Under the pieces are notes generated by a model. That model saw only the letters and a program-made list of their open reading frames with translations. It did not search any database and had not been told where the DNA came from. Of a stretch of 42,635 bases of DNA, positions 31,798 to 40,046 are shown piece after piece. Each line of letters opens with the position of its first letter. Position 1 is the first letter of the stretch. The position numbers and the translations under genes were made by a program. Source of the DNA: a virus. Location: positions 1-42,635 of IMG/VR virus record IMGVR_UViG_3300037557_000319; one strand, written 5' to 3'.

Positions 31798-32434
31798 TAC
31801 CTGGAAATTTACAACTAGTCTTGCCGATATAAACCTACATGGTGGGAGATCCCCCACTGAAGAATGCTTTGTCCAAGTCAAAGTTTTTCAAACGGAGCAC
31901 CGTGTTACTCGCGCAGGCGATGACCGTTGCATTTTCTATACCCGCGTGACGACTGGCCCTCATGAGGGATGTGTCATCACCGATGGTCTTAACTTTCCCA
32001 TCCCCGCTACCGAAGAAACGTCTGCGCGTACTGGTAAATCGATGGATGAACTAGCGAAGCTCTACAAGTCTTCCAACCGTTTCCTGGGTAAGATGCTAGT
32101 TAGCTGTGGGTTTAGTGAGAAAGCTATCCGGAAACCCACTCTCACTATCTCTAACAAAACTTTCATGGGACGAGAAGGGTACCTCCACTTTGTACCTGCT
32201 CCCGAAGGTGGGCGTTACAGTGAAGTGAACTGGCTATCTAAAGAGCGGTACTTGGAGTTGACCAACCAGACGCCAGCACCCGTTAGTAGCCAGCCTGCTC
32301 CGGTACCTGAAGCTGCCCCCGTCGTAGCCAACGTAGCTCCTGTCGAAGTAGACGCTGCTCCTCCACAAGAAGAAGCCGTGTCAATTCCGACTAGCGAGTC
32401 AGAAGATCCTTTGGACTTCATGCTCAACCTTTAA
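31787..32434 (+). CDS. SSB-like single-stranded DNA-binding protein
   Basis: A 215-residue protein with AGGAG before its ATG. Residues about 1-140 are strand-rich, as in an OB-type fold. They are followed by a Pro/Ala-rich linker (about 155-195) and an acidic tip EDPLDFMLNL. That is the layout of bacterial SSBs, in which the acidic tip recruits partner proteins. The gene order nuclease, ATPase, SSB supports this. The OB fold itself is inferred, not proven. Confidence 0.72.
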   Translation: MSSDTWKFTTSLADINLHGGRSPTEECFVQVKVFQTEHRVTRAGDDRCIFYTRVTTGPHEGCVITDGLNFPIPATEETSARTGKSMDELAKLYKSSNRFLGKMLVSCGFSEKAIRKPTLTISNKTFMGREGYLHFVPAPEGGRYSEVNWLSKERYLELTNQTPAPVSSQPAPVPEAAPVVANVAPVEVDAAPPQEEAVSIPTSESEDPLDFMLNL

Positions 32435-32440
32435 TTCCCT

Positions 32441-32504
32441 GGGGGGAGCCTTGTGTAATCTAGGCAACTAGGTTGCTGCCAAGCAGGGCTCTTCCCTTTC
32501 TTTT
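32441..32504 (+). terminator. Branched terminator after the SSB-like gene
   Basis: GGGGGGAGCC (32441-32450) pairs over ten positions with GGCTCTTCCC (32487-32496), with two G-T pairs. The loop contains a nested stem GCAAC/GTTGC (32464-32476). TTTCTTTT (32497-32504) follows. The ribosome site of the next gene begins immediately after the T-run. Confidence 0.68.
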
Positions 32505-32515
32505 AGGAGTAACAA

Positions 32516-32785
32516 ATGACTAACAATCAAGATCAAATAGCCAAAGCAATTCATGCAGTAGCCGCCCAGCTTTCTTCCCCGAACGTAGTGGATTCTAACT
32601 GGGAGACCGCAAACATTGTTGACGCAATAGCTAAGGTAGCGTTCGCTATCTCTCATCATGCTGATTGTATGGAAGCAATTGCCATCGCGCTCAACGAGAA
32701 AGTTGCACCTGCTCTGAACAGCCTTGACCCCAACTTCTCGTTGGTGGAACTCACGCAGGCAGTAAGTAGTATCCCGGCAAAATAA
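32516..32785 (+). CDS. Small helical protein, unknown function
   Basis: An 89-residue protein with AGGAG before its ATG. It is Ala-rich and helical, with an amphipathic pattern (AKAIHAVAAQLSS, then NIVDAIAKVAFAISHHADCM). It lies between the terminator and the polymerase gene and may be a small polymerase accessory or regulator. No family is recognised. Confidence 0.64.
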   Translation: MTNNQDQIAKAIHAVAAQLSSPNVVDSNWETANIVDAIAKVAFAISHHADCMEAIAIALNEKVAPALNSLDPNFSLVELTQAVSSIPAK

Positions 32786-32795
32786 GGACTGACTT

Positions 32796-35249
32796 ATGAA
32801 ACCCCGATGCGATGAGTGTCCCCTTGCTGCTTACTGGAGCGAGCGGGGCGAGTGGTCTCCTGTGCCTAGTGAACTTAACACTACGGAGACTCTGGTAGTG
32901 GGCGAGTTCCCCAGCAAACAGGATACAACTTACCAGCGGCCTTTCAGTGGGGCTAATGGCGTAGAGTTATTAGACGCCCTTGCTGCCGTGGGTCGTGGTC
33001 GGAAAGACGTGTCATGGGTCAACGTGTGTGCGTGTCGGTTTCCTTATGACAAACCTGATGACTTCTTAGCTTCTTTGCGTAAGACCAACCGGACTCGTAA
33101 GCGCAAGGGGCAAGACCTAATCCCCACGCCGATGGAGTGTTGTCGTCCTCTCCTTCAGGAAGCCTTAGACCAACATGCCAATGTCATTACATTGGGTTCT
33201 CTCGCAGCCAAAGCGGTGCTACCCGGCAACCCAAACTTAGGGGGCATACGAGGGGGGCCTACTCTAGCCGATGGGCGTAAGGTGCTCCCGGCTCATGACC
33301 CTTCCTTTATTTCTTACCGCGCTGAATGGCGCAACATTTTCCGTCGCGATATTGCCAAAGCATTTAGGTACTTCGATGATAATCTGAACTGGGTCAGCCC
33401 CCGCACCTTTATGGAGCCGACACCCCAACAGTTACAGAAGTTCTTAAGAGAGTGCCGGGATAACCGGACACCTGTAGCTTACGATGTTGAGACGGATAGT
33501 ATTGAGGCGATGACCGCTAACCTACGGTGCATCGGCATTGGGACCGCCGACGCGGTATACATCGTGCCTTTCTGCACCATCGCCGGGGAGTTTACTTTCT
33601 ACCCCGGTGAAGCTTATGCGCAGATGAGGGAAGTTCTGGTCTGGTTCTTCACGGACGCAGGCATCCTCAAGGTAGGGCATAACGCTGGCTACTACGATCG
33701 TATCGTCATCGAACAACATTTGGATGTAACCCCTGCGCCGTTACTAGATACTATCCTGTTACACAAGCTAGCGCGAAGCGAATACCCGCATAGCTTGGGA
33801 CATATTGGGTCAGTGGAAACCGATGTGCCTGCGTGGAAGTCCGAGCATACGGCTACCAGTGCGCAGACAGACCTGGAGCTTTGGCGCTACTGCGCTACGG
33901 ACGTAGCCGTAACTGCTCGCATCGTAAAGATCCTCATGAGTCAGAGCCGTCAGCGTAAGCAGTTGCCTCTCTACCGCACGGACCAAGCCCTGCAGAACAT
34001 GTGCGTGGGGATGCATCGGTTAGGTGTACGCATTGATGAGAAGCGTCGTGAGGTTCATGAGAAGAAACTTCTTATCGAGCAAGGGGAGCAGTACGGGATC
34101 TTAGCCCACCACCTAGGGGAGAACTTCAACCCTAACAGTCACAACCAGGTACGCCGTCTCCTCTTCGACAAGTGGACCCTCCCTGCCCATACCTACACCT
34201 CAACCGGAGAACCCAGCACCAACGCAGCTACCTTACGCTGGCTGACTGCTAACCCTATCCTCGAAGAGCACCAGCGACCTATCGTGGATGCCTTACGACG
34301 CTACCGTAAAGTAACGAAGCTCTTGGATACTTATGTGAATAAGCTGGCACCCGATGCTGGATGGGTAGACAGCGATGGTTTTGTTTACCCCGACTACAAT
34401 GTGCATGGTACAGTTAGCGGTAGATTTTCTAGTTCCAACCCTAACTTCCAGAACATCCCTTACTCCCTGCGAAACATCTTTGTGCCCGCGCCGGGGATGG
34501 TATTTGTAGGCGCCGATTTCGACCAGCTAGAATTGCGCTTTGCTTCGGCTTTGTCCGGAGCCACCCACTACTTAGACGCCTTCGAGCAACAAGAGATTGA
34601 CCCCCACAACCTCACAGGAGAGTTAATGTTTGGGGCAAGTTTTTGGGAAACAGATGGCGCTCCAGAACTTAAGATGGAGAAGGGGACAGGCCAGTTCAAA
34701 AAGCTACGGGACTTAGCTAAGACGATTTGTTTTGCTTCGTTGTATGGTGCTTCCCCCCCTAAAGTCCATGAGCTTATTATGCAGGCGGAAGACAAAGAGG
34801 GGAACCTTCTTTACGCCCACTATGGTATTCGCGAAGTCCGAGCTTTGCACCGTAGGTGGCTTCGTGCGGCGCCCCAGTTCCAAGCGTGGTGGGAGTCACA
34901 GGTAGACTTTTGGCGTCGTAATGGCTACGTAGAGGAGCCAGTCTTAAAGCGTCGTCGTTACTTTTGGGAAGAGGATTTTAATGCTATCGTAAACTTCCCC
35001 GTGCAAGCGGGCGGGTTTAGTGTGGTGGCGTTAGGTATGCTCGACCTTATTCAAGAGATCCCTTTTGTTCCTAGTGAGCGGATAGGGATCGTTAACCAAC
35101 TGCATGATGCGGTACTCTTACAAGTACCAGAGCATCGTGCTCATGATACCCAACGGATCATCACTGAATGCCTAACCCGGAAACTTGACGGCTTGCCTGT
35201 CACCTTTACGGCTGAAGCTCACATTGGTGAGTCGTGGGATCAGGTCTAG
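32796..35249 (+). CDS. UDG-like domain fused to exonuclease and family A DNA polymerase
   Basis: An 817-residue fusion. Residues 1-195 resemble family IV/V uracil-DNA glycosylase: Cys5/Cys8, GEFPS (36-40), RPFSGANG (48-55), Cys78/80, Cys115/116 and HDPSF (167-171), with an iron-sulphur-type Cys set. The 3'-5' exonuclease has YDVETD (229-234), GHNAGYYD (294-301) and YCATDV (365-370). The polymerase has motif A DFDQLELR (574-581), motif B Arg638/Lys642/Phe646/Tyr650-Gly and motif C HDAV (770-773). Phage polymerases with such an N-terminal domain are known (SPO1 type). It is probably the replicative enzyme. The AAGGA site supports the ATG. Confidence 0.88.
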   Translation: MKPRCDECPLAAYWSERGEWSPVPSELNTTETLVVGEFPSKQDTTYQRPFSGANGVELLDALAAVGRGRKDVSWVNVCACRFPYDKPDDFLASLRKTNRTRKRKGQDLIPTPMECCRPLLQEALDQHANVITLGSLAAKAVLPGNPNLGGIRGGPTLADGRKVLPAHDPSFISYRAEWRNIFRRDIAKAFRYFDDNLNWVSPRTFMEPTPQQLQKFLRECRDNRTPVAYDVETDSIEAMTANLRCIGIGTADAVYIVPFCTIAGEFTFYPGEAYAQMREVLVWFFTDAGILKVGHNAGYYDRIVIEQHLDVTPAPLLDTILLHKLARSEYPHSLGHIGSVETDVPAWKSEHTATSAQTDLELWRYCATDVAVTARIVKILMSQSRQRKQLPLYRTDQALQNMCVGMHRLGVRIDEKRREVHEKKLLIEQGEQYGILAHHLGENFNPNSHNQVRRLLFDKWTLPAHTYTSTGEPSTNAATLRWLTANPILEEHQRPIVDALRRYRKVTKLLDTYVNKLAPDAGWVDSDGFVYPDYNVHGTVSGRFSSSNPNFQNIPYSLRNIFVPAPGMVFVGADFDQLELRFASALSGATHYLDAFEQQEIDPHNLTGELMFGASFWETDGAPELKMEKGTGQFKKLRDLAKTICFASLYGASPPKVHELIMQAEDKEGNLLYAHYGIREVRALHRRWLRAAPQFQAWWESQVDFWRRNGYVEEPVLKRRRYFWEEDFNAIVNFPVQAGGFSVVALGMLDLIQEIPFVPSERIGIVNQLHDAVLLQVPEHRAHDTQRIITECLTRKLDGLPVTFTAEAHIGESWDQV

Positions 35250-35257
35250 GAGACCAT

Positions 35258-36574
35258 ATGAAAATGTACCCACACATAACTAGCATCCATACTAATATTA
35301 AGTTCCCCAATTCTATTGTGGTGAAGAACCTGGAGGAGCATATCTTTGTCACGGGAGACAACGGTACAGGGAAAACAGCCCTCATCAATGCACTAGAGCT
35401 AGCTCTCACAGGCACAGCTTATGACCTTGGTGGACGAGACAAGGCTCGCTCAGGAACCTTACTCGCGGAACTCATCCCTTCGGGAGAGAATAGTCTGTAC
35501 AGCTACGTCACCTTTAGTGATGGTACCGAAGCTAGCTGGGTAATGGAACGAGGCAAGCGTGCTGTGCATAACCCCCCTCCCGTAGAAGCTACCTTCTTAA
35601 TGCCCGAGATCATGGGGGCATTATCCGGGTCTAAGTTAAGTAGTGCCCGGTTTATCCTACGTTACTTTAGCGGAGACGCTACCTATCCAGTAGGCGAAAC
35701 CGGCGCCTTAGTAAAGAGTACCGAGTTCCTAGAGAGGGAAGAGAAGATCCGCAAGCGAGTCTCCACTTGGAAAGCAGAAACGAAAGCCTTAACTGCAGCC
35801 CTCACTACCTTCGGAGCAACGAGCGAGAAAGCGGTTCATCAGTCACACAAGAGTATCCAGCTACGGGCTATGAAAACTCTCTTAGCCTTTCAGGTGGATA
35901 AGAACCTATGCGGGTGCGGGGTGTGTGGAGCTACAGGAGACATCGCTGTCTTCGGAGCCCGCCTCGCCAAAGTAGAAGCTGCCTTAGCCACGTTAGGAGA
36001 AGGCTTCTTACCCGAGCACGTAGTGACCCTACAGAATGCGTTGGACGAAGCTCAATCTTTTCTAGACAAAGCGGAGGCTGAGCTTAAAGAACTCCACGGT
36101 GTCCTTGTCTTACACGCTCGTAAGCTTTTGGAAGAACGGGTGGTGATTTGGGTATCTGAAGCCTTGGGCCAACCTATCGGCGTTAAAGAGACTAAGTCTA
36201 ATTTCTTGGTTGGTTTCGTCGAAGAAGACACAGAGTCTTATGTGCATCCTTTACTAAGTGGTGCGGAGATGATGCGCCTTGCTGCAGCAATAGCCCAAGT
36301 TATTATTAACCTTGGTGCTGAAGGGTTTTACCCTGAAGTAGGGAGTCCCTTGGGCATTCCTATCTTAGTAACTCCAGATCGAGGGCTAGACCTTAAAACC
36401 TTGAAGTCCCTCCTCTTGAATCTAAGAGAGCTTCCTGTTACAACTATTGTGCAAAGCCCTAGCCAGCCACGGGGTAGACCCACTGCTGGGTGGACCAGGG
36501 TGATCCTTCACTCTGATTATGTCGAGGTTAATCGAGATGGCAACCAAGAGCAAGTGCAAAAGCGTGTCGGATAA
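35258..36574 (+). CDS. Short Rad50/SMC/RecF-like ATPase with CxxC hook motif
   Basis: The ATG at 35258 (438 residues) has AGGAG upstream and avoids overlap with the polymerase. Walker A is GDNGTGKT (33-40), followed by the helix expected in SMC-type ATPases. The signature-like LLSGAEMM lies at 332-339. The Walker B position reads IPILVTPDRGLD (367-378), with a Pro-Asp in place of the usual Asp-Glu. CGCGVC (218-223) contains a CxxC that could act as a zinc hook. Only short coiled-coil arms flank it. It may process recombination ends with the nuclease, ATPase and SSB-like proteins nearby. Confidence 0.78.
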   Translation: MKMYPHITSIHTNIKFPNSIVVKNLEEHIFVTGDNGTGKTALINALELALTGTAYDLGGRDKARSGTLLAELIPSGENSLYSYVTFSDGTEASWVMERGKRAVHNPPPVEATFLMPEIMGALSGSKLSSARFILRYFSGDATYPVGETGALVKSTEFLEREEKIRKRVSTWKAETKALTAALTTFGATSEKAVHQSHKSIQLRAMKTLLAFQVDKNLCGCGVCGATGDIAVFGARLAKVEAALATLGEGFLPEHVVTLQNALDEAQSFLDKAEAELKELHGVLVLHARKLLEERVVIWVSEALGQPIGVKETKSNFLVGFVEEDTESYVHPLLSGAEMMRLAAAIAQVIINLGAEGFYPEVGSPLGIPILVTPDRGLDLKTLKSLLLNLRELPVTTIVQSPSQPRGRPTAGWTRVILHSDYVEVNRDGNQEQVQKRVG

Positions 36575-36668
36575 AATTCGTATCCTAAGCAAAGAGGGGT
36601 ATAAGCAAAAGCAAGCTGTTGCTATCGCCCTTAATATGTGCGGGAAGAAAAAGAAAAAGAAGGAGTAA
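36537..36668 (+). CDS. Small phage protein with conserved KQAVAIAL motif
   Basis: A 43-residue protein with ATG at 36537 overlapping the ATPase end by 38 bases. The segment SDKIRILSKEGYKQKQAVAI followed by ALNMCG and a lysine-rich tail matches a small, widespread phage family that usually reads Lys-Gln-Ala-x-Ala-Ile-Ala. GAGG lies nine bases upstream. Function is unknown; basic residues suggest nucleic-acid binding. Confidence 0.72.
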   Translation: MATKSKCKSVSDKIRILSKEGYKQKQAVAIALNMCGKKKKKKE

Positions 36669-36670
36669 GT

Positions 36671-36940
36671 ATGACTACCGAGGAAAACCCCAGTGCGATT
36701 AAGCTTAATACAGAGACGCTAAAGAACCCCAAGGTTCTCCTTGCTGCCGGGGTTGCCGCCCTTGGAGGTCTGCTTTATGCAGGGGAGGGCTTTACTATTG
36801 AGTTCTCCACCTGCCAAACTTCTACGGAAGAAGCTGCTGAAGAGCCTACTGAGGCGTCGGAAGAGGAGTCCCCACAGGCTGAGCCGGAAGAGGCTGGCCC
36901 GGAAGAGCCCGCTGAGGAAGAGGCGCCCCTAGTAGAGTAG
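36671..36940 (+). CDS. Small membrane protein with acidic C-terminus
   Basis: An 89-residue protein. The ATG at 36671 has AAGGAG upstream. Residues about 21-38 (VLLAAGVAALGGLLYAG) form one transmembrane segment, and the last 40 residues are almost only Glu, Pro and Ala. It is the last plus-strand gene and overlaps the converging minus-strand gene by 95 bases. A holin-like or inner-membrane role is possible, but the family is not recognised. Confidence 0.62.
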   Translation: MTTEENPSAIKLNTETLKNPKVLLAAGVAALGGLLYAGEGFTIEFSTCQTSTEEAAEEPTEASEEESPQAEPEEAGPEEPAEEEAPLVE

Positions 36941-37304
36941 CTACCTGCTGAATATCGGCCAGCCTAGTCCCAAAAAGGGAGAGGATAATTGCCAGTATAA
37001 TGACCACCGTTTGAGGATTGACTAGGCTACGTACCCATTTAGCGTGCGCCGCTGCTGCTTTATCTTCCCGTTCTTCGCGTCTTGTTCGATATTCGCGGGA
37101 CTCTCGGTCCCGTTCATTGAGGACTTCCATCATCTTAATTTGTTGGGTAGACAGAATACCATGACGTTCTTCAGCTTTTTCTGCGTGGTGAGTAAGGACT
37201 AACCCAATCTTAGACACATCGATCTTTAGTGAAGACACATCACCCTCCAAGTTTGAAATGCGTCTCCCGTGTTCATCAAGTCTGTCGTCTAGATCCCCAC
37301 TCAT
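36846..37304 (-). CDS. Coiled-coil protein with C-terminal membrane helix, lysis candidate
   Basis: A 152-residue protein coupled to the next gene by an ATGA overlap. Residues 1-90 form a long charged coiled coil. Residues about 97-113 (TVVIILAIILSLFG) form one transmembrane segment, and a Pro-rich tail follows. This layout occurs in phage holin-like or lysis-associated proteins, and its neighbour has a peptidoglycan-enzyme motif. Holin is a reasonable guess, not a demonstrated role. Confidence 0.68.
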   Translation of the reverse strand: MSGDLDDRLDEHGRRISNLEGDVSSLKIDVSKIGLVLTHHAEKAEERHGILSTQQIKMMEVLNERDRESREYRTRREEREDKAAAAHAKWVRSLVNPQTVVIILAIILSLFGTRLADIQQVATLLGAPLPQRALPGQPLPAQPVGTPLPTPQ

Positions 37305-37885
37305 AGGTCCTTACCCTCAAGGAGAGTATACGTGAAGTGGTCACCAAAGTGGGAACAAGAGCGCTTCACAATAGCTAACAGTTCTGCAAAGTCATATGGG
37401 TTTGCCAGCACCTGGCATCCGGCAGACCAACGATCTACATTCTGTGAAGTAGCACTCGCATTCGCCCTGTGAATATTGATACCATAGAGCCCTGAAGAGG
37501 TGAGTCCACCCCAGTCTAACACTTCGTCTTTGTTGTTGTCGCGCCATACTTTGATAGGTTTTGCCTGAACAATAGCGTTGGTCCCTTTATGCAAACCTAA
37601 TGCATAAGCACCACGATACTGACCAGGTACAACAATCGCGCTCCCCCTAACGTTAAGGGGGTTCTCTCGGTAGTAGACGCCAGGGTCGGTCGTACATGGC
37701 CAGCGACGAAAAGTCCAGTGCCCATGACTGTCACACCAGGAACACGTCATCCAGTCATTAAACTTATTGGACGTAGGGTCAGGGTGCCTCACCCCCACCA
37801 GATTAATCGACTCAGGCCGCGTAAACCATGCATAGCCTTTAGATACCATCGCATCTTGAACGTTAGCCAAAGTAGGAAGGTCCAT
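37301..37885 (-). CDS. YkuD-like peptidoglycan enzyme, probable lysis protein
   Basis: A 194-residue protein of a phage family I recognise by NKFNDW, PGVYYRENPLNV, VPGQYRGAYALGLHKG, VWRDNNKDE, GINIHRA and SAGCQV. The His at 139 and the Ser154-x-x-Cys157 pattern correspond to the His and Ser/Thr-x-x-Cys of L,D-transpeptidase (YkuD) active sites. It probably acts on peptidoglycan at lysis. No signal peptide is visible, which fits holin-dependent export. Catalytic activity is inferred from motifs. Confidence 0.78.
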   Translation of the reverse strand: MDLPTLANVQDAMVSKGYAWFTRPESINLVGVRHPDPTSNKFNDWMTCSWCDSHGHWTFRRWPCTTDPGVYYRENPLNVRGSAIVVPGQYRGAYALGLHKGTNAIVQAKPIKVWRDNNKDEVLDWGGLTSSGLYGINIHRANASATSQNVDRWSAGCQVLANPYDFAELLAIVKRSCSHFGDHFTYTLLEGKDL

Positions 37886-37886
37886 C

Positions 37887-38264
37887 TTACAACTTCCCTT
37901 CCGCCTGGAGCCGGTTATAAACCTTTTGTACCATAGGTTCTAAGGTACTACGGGTGATCGCTTGGAGAAGGACTCCGTCTAACGCCTCTAAGGGTAGACC
38001 GAGCCAAGGGGGTAGTCCGTGCCATTTAAGGAAAGTATCCGCATGGTCGGCCAATTCCTCTAAGACTTCCGTCATTTTCTCTTCGCCTGGGAGCGCGTCA
38101 GCTACTAGGTCCAGGATCAATTCTTCAGCCAAAGGCTCCAGCACTTCAAGCTTAATCCCCAGAAAAGGACCACGGTCTTTTTTGCGCGTGGCTCTACGTT
38201 CCGAGCGCAACTTGCGGCGTTCATCCTTACTTAAAGTTTGGCGTTCTTCTTTAGTGAGGAGCAT
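37887..38264 (-). CDS. Small helical protein in the lysis/structural block
   Basis: A 125-residue protein. The ATG at 38264, overlapping the upstream stop as TAATG with AGGGAGG upstream, is preferred over an earlier start inside the neighbouring gene. The first 35 residues are strongly basic (LTKEERQTLSKDERRKLRSE). The rest is acidic and helical with two hydrophobic patches but no clear membrane segment. Function unknown. Confidence 0.65.
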   Translation of the reverse strand: MLLTKEERQTLSKDERRKLRSERRATRKKDRGPFLGIKLEVLEPLAEELILDLVADALPGEEKMTEVLEELADHADTFLKWHGLPPWLGLPLEALDGVLLQAITRSTLEPMVQKVYNRLQAEGKL

Positions 38265-38884
38265 TAAATCGGCCCTCCCTCTAGACAGAGGCGGGGCATA
38301 ATGAAACCATCGTTGAGGGTAGCGCCACCTGGAAGAGGTGTCAAAGTTTGAGGTAAACCAAAAGGTAGACCTGTAACTTCCCACCCGAATTGCTTTAGAG
38401 TATTAACCGTAGTGTCAGGAGTGGGGTTACCAATAGTGGGGAAGCCGGGGGCTGGGCCTGCAGTTGCGTCCCCTTCCCACCCGGCTACTTCTACGGCCCC
38501 ATCGAACATAAAGGCTAACCAATAAGGTCCCGGTGCTAGGGTAATAGTAGAAGGGAAAGCTATCTCTAATGCCCCTATCCCCGTAACAGCGGTGGCAGGC
38601 GCGGCATGTAGAAGCCGACCTGGGAATCCGTTTATGGTTTCATAGATGCCGAGTAAGAGGTTAGGACTAGCCCCCACAGCATCAATGTCGAGTCCTATAC
38701 GCACAAACTTACGGGGCTCATTAGCCCACTGTTGAAAAGGGGTAAGTACCAACCCCTCCAACATGCTCCCTCCTGCAGGGTCACACGTCACGTTAGTGAT
38801 GGGGTCGTATACCCCTAGAGTAGAGCTATCGTACCAGCGACGTTCTAAAAAATAGAGCCCTTTGCTCGGTGGCCATGTCTGCAT
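38264..38884 (-). CDS. Virion surface protein, tandem paralog 2
   Basis: A 206-residue protein that starts MQTWPPSKGLYFLERRWYDS and resembles its neighbour throughout: same start, a PFQQW motif near residue 50, a beta-sandwich-like centre with IYETING and a strand-rich end. This suggests two copies of one receptor-binding or fibre-tip module. The family is not recognised. Confidence 0.74.
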   Translation of the reverse strand: MQTWPPSKGLYFLERRWYDSSTLGVYDPITNVTCDPAGGSMLEGLVLTPFQQWANEPRKFVRIGLDIDAVGASPNLLLGIYETINGFPGRLLHAAPATAVTGIGALEIAFPSTITLAPGPYWLAFMFDGAVEVAGWEGDATAGPAPGFPTIGNPTPDTTVNTLKQFGWEVTGLPFGLPQTLTPLPGGATLNDGFIMPRLCLEGGPI

Positions 38885-38892
38885 AAAGTCTC

Positions 38893-39555
38893 CTACATCG
38901 CCCGGAGCACAACTCGGGGGCCTTGAAAAGTGATACGGGGAAGTGAGCCGGTGGGAAGAACTTGGAGGTCATCAGGGAAGTCGGTGTAAATAGCAGCCGT
39001 AGGCTGCGTAAGGAGCAAGAAAGGTTCTTTATTGGGAGTAGATATAGAGGTAGGGTCCCGGTACCCGGTAAGAGTAAAGCCTTCTTGATCATCGGTTCCA
39101 GTACCCGATACCCACCCACGAAACCGGATGGTAGGATTGACTGGGTTTGCCAAAATAGCCAACCAATATACCTGACCCGAGTCAAGACTAACGGGAGAAG
39201 TAAATGGCGATTCTACTAACTGGTTGTTCCCACCTGGTAAGGTAATGGTAGGGGATTTAGCTATAAGGCGTAGTGGGAAAGTGCCTGCTGAGTGCAGCCC
39301 TCCGTTCCCATAAAGAGCCAAGCGAATGTCGGCTCCTCCTCCCGCTACCCATATCTCCGTACCAATGGCATCAAAGGTAACTTTGCTATTAGACCACTGG
39401 TAAAAAGGCACGAGCCAAATACCCGAATCCACAGAGCCCACAGTAAAATTGCTGCCCGTGAAGATCAAGATGGTATCGGCTTGCCCGCAGGTCATCGATC
39501 CGTACCATCGTTGAGGCACGAACGGAAGCCCTGCGCTAGGGGGCCATGCTAACAC
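38893..39555 (-). CDS. Virion surface protein, tandem paralog 1
   Basis: A 220-residue protein starting with GTG at 39555, preceded by AAGGGGG. It begins MLAWPPSAGLPFVPQRWYGS and shares the PFYQW and IRLALYGNGG-type motifs with the following gene. The sequence is beta-rich and carries many Gly, Thr and Asn residues, as in carbohydrate-binding tail modules. Tandem duplication is inferred from the aligned motifs. Confidence 0.74.
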   Translation of the reverse strand: MLAWPPSAGLPFVPQRWYGSMTCGQADTILIFTGSNFTVGSVDSGIWLVPFYQWSNSKVTFDAIGTEIWVAGGGADIRLALYGNGGLHSAGTFPLRLIAKSPTITLPGGNNQLVESPFTSPVSLDSGQVYWLAILANPVNPTIRFRGWVSGTGTDDQEGFTLTGYRDPTSISTPNKEPFLLLTQPTAAIYTDFPDDLQVLPTGSLPRITFQGPRVVLRAM

Positions 39556-39564
39556 GGTACCCCC

Positions 39565-40017
39565 TTATAGCTGGACTTCAGACCAAACAGTAACAGTAAT
39601 ATCTACAGTACCGGCCACCGTGGGAGTGTAATTAAACGCAAAGTTTAAGGCGGCGGGCGTTGGAGCTTGAACGGGGTCCACCTCATAAGCGGAACCCCCT
39701 GTTGCAGCAAGATGGTCATTAATCATAGCACTGGTAGCCGACGGGGCAATAGCGGTACCCAGATTTGCGTAGAATACATCTTCGTCTTTAGGTGGAGGGG
39801 GAGAAGTAGGGCTCACAATAGGAGACCACTGGCCGTCTACGATCCATACGTCCAAACTCCCCGTGCCTACTGTAGACGTTTCCGCTCGCACACAAACGCG
39901 ACGGAGAGTACCCCGAATGCCGAGCAAGGTGAGAGGCAACATACCATAAGGAGCCGCCGGGTTTATTCGTAAACCGAACACTTGGTGACGAATTACATTT
40001 TTGTCATAGTAAGCCAC
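39565..40017 (-). CDS. Small structural protein, unknown function
   Basis: A 150-residue protein starting with GTG at 40017 with GAGG upstream. The sequence is beta-rich with a Pro-rich loop (SPTSPPPPKDED, about 69-80). The end, VAGTVDITVTVWSEVQL, is a typical sandwich strand pair. It lies between a decoration-like gene and the paralog pair, so a virion surface role is likely. Confidence 0.7.
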   Translation of the reverse strand: MAYYDKNVIRHQVFGLRINPAAPYGMLPLTLLGIRGTLRRVCVRAETSTVGTGSLDVWIVDGQWSPIVSPTSPPPPKDEDVFYANLGTAIAPSATSAMINDHLAATGGSAYEVDPVQAPTPAALNFAFNYTPTVAGTVDITVTVWSEVQL

Positions 40018-40046
40018 AATGGCACCTCAATAGATAGAGTGGAGCC

